DNA of 64,000 nt from assembly GCA_001657395.1 (NCBI GenBank), contig LYSY01000005.1, positions 124,001 to 188,000 on the forward strand. The letters run 5' to 3'. Positions 61,138 through 64,000 of the stretch are shown one piece after another; within the stretch, counting starts at the first letter, position 1; every line of letters begins with the position of its first letter. The notes below the pieces were generated by a model. The model was not told the DNA's origin. It worked only from the letters and a program-made list of their open reading frames with translations, and did no database searches. Position numbers and translations under genes: made by a program. Source of the DNA: Rhodospirillales bacterium BBD 1991-14 (GTDB lineage Bacteria; Pseudomonadota; Alphaproteobacteria; Kiloniellales; Kiloniellaceae).

Positions 61138-62547
61138 CTACTTCTTTTTCTTGGTCTTGGTCTTGGTCTTGGTTTTGGCCTTGGTCTTGGTCTTGGTCTG
61201 GGCGTAAGGGTTGTCGCCCTTGCGGATGTTGATGCGGATCGGCGTGCCCGGCAGGTCGAAGGCGTCGCGCAGGCCGTTTTCGAGATAGCGCAGGTAGGAG
61301 GTCGGCAGGTCCTGCGGCTTGGAACAGAAGATCGCGAAGGTCGGCGGGCGGGTCTTGGCCTGGGTCACGTACTTCAGGCGCACGCGCCGCCCGGCGCTGG
61401 CCGGTGGCGGATGGGAGGCGGTGACGGCATCCAGCCAGCGGTTGAGGTCGGCGGTCGCCACCCGCCGGTTCCACACCTCGTAGGCGGCGAAGACCGCGCG
61501 CATCAGCCGGTCGACGTTCTGACCCTGCTTGGCGGAGAGCGTCACCAGCGGAATGCCCCGGGTCTGAGGCAGGGAGCGTTCCAGCCGGTCGCGGATGCCC
61601 TTCAGCGCGGCCTCGCGATCGCGGCAGGCGTCCCACTTGTTGACGCCGATGACCAGGGCCCGACCCTCGTCCACCACCATGCGGGCGATGGTGAGGTCCT
61701 GTTTCTCCAGCCCCTCGTCCACATCCAGCAGCAGCACGACGACCTGGGCGAAGCGGATCGCACGCAGGGTGTCGGCGGTGGAGAGCTTCTCGATCTTCTC
61801 TGTGACTCGCGCCTTGCGGCGCAGCCCGGCGGTGTCGACGAGGCGCACCGGCCGATCCTCGAAAACCCAGTCAACGGCGATGGAGTCCCGGGTGATGCCC
61901 GCCTCAGGACCGGTGAGCAGCCGGTCCTCGCCGAGCAGGCGGTTCACCAGCGTCGACTTTCCCACATTGGGCCGCCCGACGATGGCGAGTTGCAGCGGCC
62001 CCCCGGCCTTGTCTCCCTCCTCGTCTTCTTCCAGGGCTTCCGCGTCTACAGCCTCCGGCAGGGCGGAGCGGATGGTATGGAAGAGATCGCTCATGCCGAG
62101 ACCATGCTCGGCGGAAATCGGCACGGGATCGCCCAGGCCCAGCGCATAGGTTTCCGCCAGCCCGGTCTCGGCCTCCCGCCCCTCGCACTTGTTGGCGATC
62201 AGCGCCACCGGGCGGTTGCTGCGCCGCAGCCAGTTGGCAAAGTGTTCGTCGAGGGGCGTCAGCCCGGCGCGGGCGTCGATCACCAGCAGGGCCATGTCGG
62301 CGTCTTCCAGCGCGCGCTCCGTCTGGCTGCGCATCCGCCCTTCCAGGCTGTCGTCAAAACGCTCTTCGAGGCCGGCTGTATCGATGACGCGAAAGGAAAA
62401 TCCGAAGAGGTTCGCCTCCCCCTCGCGCCGGTCGCGGGTAACCCCCGGCGTGTCGTCCACCAGCGCGAGCTTCTGCCCGACCAGCCGGTTGAAGAGGGTC
62501 GACTTTCCGACGTTCGGACGACCCAGGATGGCGACTGTGATGGTCAT
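61138..62547 (-). CDS. der: Ribosome biogenesis GTPase Der (EngA)
   Basis: A 469-residue protein with two tandem GTPase domains: [14 protein letters not shown] with DTPGVT, and [14 protein letters not shown] with [12 protein letters not shown]-like C-terminal domain follows. It acts in 50S subunit maturation. The protein ends in a Lys/Thr dipeptide run of about 20 residues encoded by a hexanucleotide repeat. It follows bamB on the same strand, the usual order. Confidence 0.97.
   Translation of the reverse strand: MTITVAILGRPNVGKSTLFNRLVGQKLALVDDTPGVTRDRREGEANLFGFSFRVIDTAGLEERFDDSLEGRMRSQTERALEDADMALLVIDARAGLTPLDEHFANWLRRSNRPVALIANKCEGREAETGLAETYALGLGDPVPISAEHGLGMSDLFHTIRSALPEAVDAEALEEDEEGDKAGGPLQLAIVGRPNVGKSTLVNRLLGEDRLLTGPEAGITRDSIAVDWVFEDRPVRLVDTAGLRRKARVTEKIEKLSTADTLRAIRFAQVVVLLLDVDEGLEKQDLTIARMVVDEGRALVIGVNKWDACRDREAALKGIRDRLERSLPQTRGIPLVTLSAKQGQNVDRLMRAVFAAYEVWNRRVATADLNRWLDAVTASHPPPASAGRRVRLKYVTQAKTRPPTFAIFCSKPQDLPTSYLRYLENGLRDAFDLPGTPIRINIRKGDNPYAQTKTKTKAKTKTKTKTKKKK
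61151..61198 (-). repeat. Eight hexanucleotide units at the der 3' end
   Basis: ttggtc-type 6-bp units (six perfect, two with one change) encode the alternating Lys-Thr tail of Der. Such tracts are prone to slippage, but always in frame. Confidence 0.9.
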
Positions 62548-62610
62548 GGTCCTGGCCTGAACTTGGCAAGCGCTGAGGGCGGGCGCCGGGTGGGCGCGCC
62601 GGGGCGCACC

Positions 62611-63969
62611 CTAACGCAACGCCACCAGCGTGCCCGAGTGGGTCACAACGTAGAGGCTGTTGTTCGCCACTACCGGAGACACCGCGACACCGCTGCCCAC
62701 ATCGAAGAACCCCAGCGGCTTGCCGTCATAGGGCGAGACAGACAGCACCTGCCCGTGAGAGCCGGCCACAACCAGACGGTCCCCGGCGAGCACCGGCCCG
62801 GTCCAGCGGATCGGATCGTCCTGGTCGTCGGGATCTTCGAAGCGCGGCAAAGGCTGAACCCAGCGGATCCGGCCGTCCCGGCGCTGCAGGCAGACAAGCT
62901 GGGAATCCTTGGTCAGGACATAGATCACGTCACCGGCCGGCCAGGGCATCTCGATACCGCCGAGATCGGCCTGCCAGACCCGCACCCCCTGACGCGTGTC
63001 GATGGCCAGCATGCGTCCGGCATGGCTGACCGCCAGAACCATGTCACGGTCGATGACCGGGAGGCCGCGGATCTGCGCGATGTCGGCCAGCGGATCGATG
63101 CGCCGGATTGCGCTCAGGTTCTCCGACCAGACGACGCGGCCACTGTCGGCCAGCATGGCCAGGATCTCGCCGGAGGAGTACGGCACCACCACCAGGTTGC
63201 CGGCCGCGGCCGGACTGGCGGAGCCCAGCAGGCCCGCCGTTTCCTGCACACCGACATGGTTCCACAGCCGATCGCCGCTTTCGGCGTCGACCACGATCAT
63301 CTGGTTGTCGAAGGTTACGGCGAAGACGCGGCCGTCGTTCACTGCGGGCCCGCTGCGCATCGGGGCGGGGCCCCTGTGCTCCCACAGCACCTCGCCGCTG
63401 CGTGCATTCAGCGCGAAGAGCTTGGCGAATCCGGTCGCGACGAAGACCTTTCCGTCCTGGTAGGCAATGCCGCCCCCGAAGAAGCCGTCATCCTCGTCAT
63501 CGTCCTCCAGGTCGACGCGCCACACGCGGCTGCCGTTGCTGGCGGAAAAGGCGGAGACGACGGAGCGCGCGTCCATGGTGTACACCAGATCGCCCACCAC
63601 CAGGGGCTGGGCCAGGACCTGTGCCACATCGCCGGAGCCCTCGCCGATGTCCGCGCTCCAGATGCGCCGGGGATTGGCGCTCAGCGAAAGGTGGTACATG
63701 GCATGGGCCGCCGAGCCGCCGGGCTGCGCCCAGTCGGTGTTCACATAGGGCTCAGGCAGACGGACCGCGACATCGGCAATGCTGGGGTCCGGGCGCAGGC
63801 CGCGCTCGATGGCCAGGATAGCGATCCGGTCGCCCGGCAGCGGCGGATCCTCCGGCGCACCGAAGAAGTCGTCGAAACTGCAGCCGCTCAGAACCAGGGC
63901 CAGCGGACCGAACAGAAGGGTCGGCAGCGCGCGTACGCGCAGGCGGGAAAAAGACATCAGCGGGATCAT
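62611..63969 (-). CDS. bamB: Outer-membrane assembly lipoprotein BamB
   Basis: A 452-residue PQQ-type beta-propeller lipoprotein. The signal has lipobox LSGC (C30), followed by repeated WxxD/LYAL-type blades such as VYTMDARSVVSAFSASNGSRVWR and LFALNARSGEVLWEH. It is part of the BamABCDE machine that inserts barrel proteins such as LptD. ATG 63969 overlaps the TGA of the preceding gene as ATGA, which supports it over the ATG four codons later. Confidence 0.94.
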   Translation of the reverse strand: MIPLMSFSRLRVRALPTLLFGPLALVLSGCSFDDFFGAPEDPPLPGDRIAILAIERGLRPDPSIADVAVRLPEPYVNTDWAQPGGSAAHAMYHLSLSANPRRIWSADIGEGSGDVAQVLAQPLVVGDLVYTMDARSVVSAFSASNGSRVWRVDLEDDDEDDGFFGGGIAYQDGKVFVATGFAKLFALNARSGEVLWEHRGPAPMRSGPAVNDGRVFAVTFDNQMIVVDAESGDRLWNHVGVQETAGLLGSASPAAAGNLVVVPYSSGEILAMLADSGRVVWSENLSAIRRIDPLADIAQIRGLPVIDRDMVLAVSHAGRMLAIDTRQGVRVWQADLGGIEMPWPAGDVIYVLTKDSQLVCLQRRDGRIRWVQPLPRFEDPDDQDDPIRWTGPVLAGDRLVVAGSHGQVLSVSPYDGKPLGFFDVGSGVAVSPVVANNSLYVVTHSGTLVALR

Positions 63970-64000
63970 CCAGGCAGTGCGGCAAGCAACTGGGCGGCAC
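63966..64000 (-). CDS. 3' end of an upstream gene (possible YfgM-like TPR protein)
   Basis: Reading the minus strand from the window edge gives AAQLLAALPG and TGA, which overlaps the bamB ATG by 4 nt. A tetratricopeptide protein commonly precedes bamB in alphaproteobacteria and often ends in a similar Ala/Leu helix. Only ten codons are visible, so the identity is an inference from context. Confidence 0.4.
   Translation of the reverse strand, partial: AAQLLAALPG

Noticed and set aside
1-64000. tRNA, rRNA, CRISPR, prophage, insertion sequences or toxin-antitoxin modules
   Set aside because: I scanned gaps and gene content and saw none; all larger gaps are accounted for by promoters, terminators or short repeats. 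A tRNAscan and IS search would settle this.

Overview
The window is high-GC, gene-dense DNA from an alphaproteobacterium, most likely of the Rhodospirillales type. The lineage markers are the DivK-PleD pair, an HdaA-type DnaA inactivator, an EipB-like envelope protein, a DUF1127 protein, a DUF2937 protein, the tiny aa3-oxidase subunit IV and the order purN-purM-PerM-hdaA-ppk-ppx-rnd-aspS. The genus cannot be named from what is visible. Almost everything is chromosomal core: about 60 protein genes and no tRNA, rRNA, insertion sequence, prophage or CRISPR array that I can see.

Layout. 1-7.9 kb: end of an S41 processing protease, rpmG, the divK-pleD signalling operon (minus), a ROK sugar kinase with dinB, eipB (minus), a GGDEF cyclase and a DUF6505-like protein. 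8-11.5 kb: a chemoreceptor and an upstream orphan periplasmic binding protein (minus). 11.8-21 kb: aguA, aspS, rnd with an M23 peptidase (plus), then ppx and ppk. 21-27.7 kb: a His-rich secreted protein, the operon DUF2066-PerM-hdaA-SDR (minus) and divergent purM-purN. 27.8-34 kb: cox subunit IV, ndk, an ABC-F ATPase, a DUF1127 protein divergent from a LysR regulator, holC and pepA. 34-42.5 kb: an envelope-biogenesis run lptF-lptG-lptD-surA-pdxA-rsmA, convergent with yicC-gmk. 43.6-49 kb: an SDR, mltG and the fatty-acid cluster fabD-fabG-acpP-fabF (minus). 49.3-59.5 kb: rpsF-rpsR-rplI, dnaB-alr-mlaE-mlaF-radA-cvpA-purF and a DUF2937 protein. 59.5-64 kb: an SDR, an alpha/beta hydrolase, der, bamB and the last codons of another gene.

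The genes form several working sets: envelope assembly (lptDFG, surA, bamB, mlaEF, eipB, mltG, M23), nucleotide and purine supply (purM, purN, purF, ndk, gmk), replication control and fidelity (dnaB, hdaA, holC, dinB, radA), translation, and c-di-GMP or phosphorelay signalling.

I found no convincing new multi-gene system. The most noteworthy signals are small. purM has no ATG, GTG or TTG start that preserves its conserved N-terminus; the best start is an ATA with an ideal ribosome-binding site. Short tandem arrays begin at the stop codons of several unrelated genes. Three convergent gene pairs share the tetranucleotide CTAG as mutual stop codons. There is a strongly His-rich secreted protein, an orphan binding protein paired with a chemoreceptor, and an SDR that has lost its catalytic Ser and Tyr. 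All functional statements are from reading the sequence; no database search was run.
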